Shown here piece after piece: positions 36,080 to 36,141 of a stretch of DNA of 36,141 nt (its first letter is position 1; each line of letters opens with the position of its first letter). Source of the DNA: Acidobacteriota bacterium (GTDB lineage Bacteria > Acidobacteriota > Polarisedimenticolia > Gp22-AA2); the NCBI GenBank assembly GCA_018606725.1, contig JAGYID010000020.1, positions 1 to 36,141 on the forward strand, in the 5' to 3' direction. The position numbers and the translations under genes were made by a program. The notes under the pieces were generated by a model. It was not told the DNA's origin, ran no database searches, and worked only from the letters and a program-made list of their open reading frames with translations.

Positions 36080-36141
36080 GCGCCTCGCGGGGCACGCTCC
36101 GCTCGGCGGGCTCGGCTACAAGGCGCTCGCTCCGCCGTGCT
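36080..36141. repeat. Dispersed repeat, copy 2 (left part of element)
   Basis: Bases 36095-36141 match 13-59 at 44 of 47 positions. GCGCCTCGCGGGGC at 36080-36093 is the reverse complement of 68-81. The window stops inside this copy. It begins 54 bases after the last gene, so it is intergenic. Confidence 0.6.

Overview
The window is a gene-dense, very GC-rich stretch of bacterial chromosome. It has 36 protein genes I would annotate, three tRNA genes and one weaker small-ORF candidate. The host has an outer membrane with lipopolysaccharide (LptC/LptA-type protein, LptB, an Ggt lipoprotein), uses sigma-54, and controls its chaperones with an HspR-type MerR repressor. DUF1844, PATAN/DUF4388 and TPR membrane proteins, together with the high GC, suggest Acidobacteriota or a neighbouring diderm phylum; that placement is inference. 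No transposase, phage gene or CRISPR array was seen. Both ends of the window lie inside copies of the same short repeat, which looks like a contig broken at a dispersed element.

Layout. 1-443: a repeat copy and non-coding sequence. 444-6084: tRNA-Pro(GGG), then a tight surE-pcm-DedA-rnd-MFS/spermidine-synthase-like run with start/stop overlaps. 6209-7129: tRNA-Pro(CGG), acyP, apt. 7139-8893 (minus): gamma-glutamyltranspeptidase lipoprotein, preceded by two tiny minicistrons. 9067-9916: tRNA-Arg(CCT) and a TPR membrane protein. 10058-10483 (minus): ssb, divergent from murJ-dtd-xerD (10646-13538). accA (13652-14614) converges on and overlaps mazG (minus). 15598-19348: DUF1844 protein, a large TPR/zinc-ribbon membrane protein and a PATAN-domain protein.

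19376-36026: after a strong promoter in an AT-rich island comes a run of sixteen co-directional genes with gaps of at most 65 bases. It starts with a heat-shock block: dnaK, hsp20, dnaJ, hspR and a group-2 sigma factor, with a HAIR-like operator over the dnaK promoter and no grpE. Next are a DnaC-like ATPase, then thiolase, 3-hydroxybutyryl-CoA dehydrogenase and enoyl-CoA hydratase. These are followed by LptC/A, LptB, RpoN and the hibernation factor Hpf, and finally an acyl-CoA dehydrogenase and a two-subunit B12 mutase.

The most interesting points are these. (1) The B12 mutase, easily labelled methylmalonyl-CoA mutase, has Phe90 and Gln208 at the positions of the methylmalonyl-CoA mutase residues Tyr89 and Arg207. 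This is the isobutyryl-CoA mutase pattern, and with its neighbours it would complete an acetyl-CoA to butyryl-CoA to isobutyryl-CoA route. (2) A sigma factor gene is coupled to hspR in an apparently HspR-controlled operon. (3) Two six-codon minicistrons, made by a 14-bp tandem repeat, are chained to ggt. (4) A dispersed repeat with inverted flanks bounds the window.
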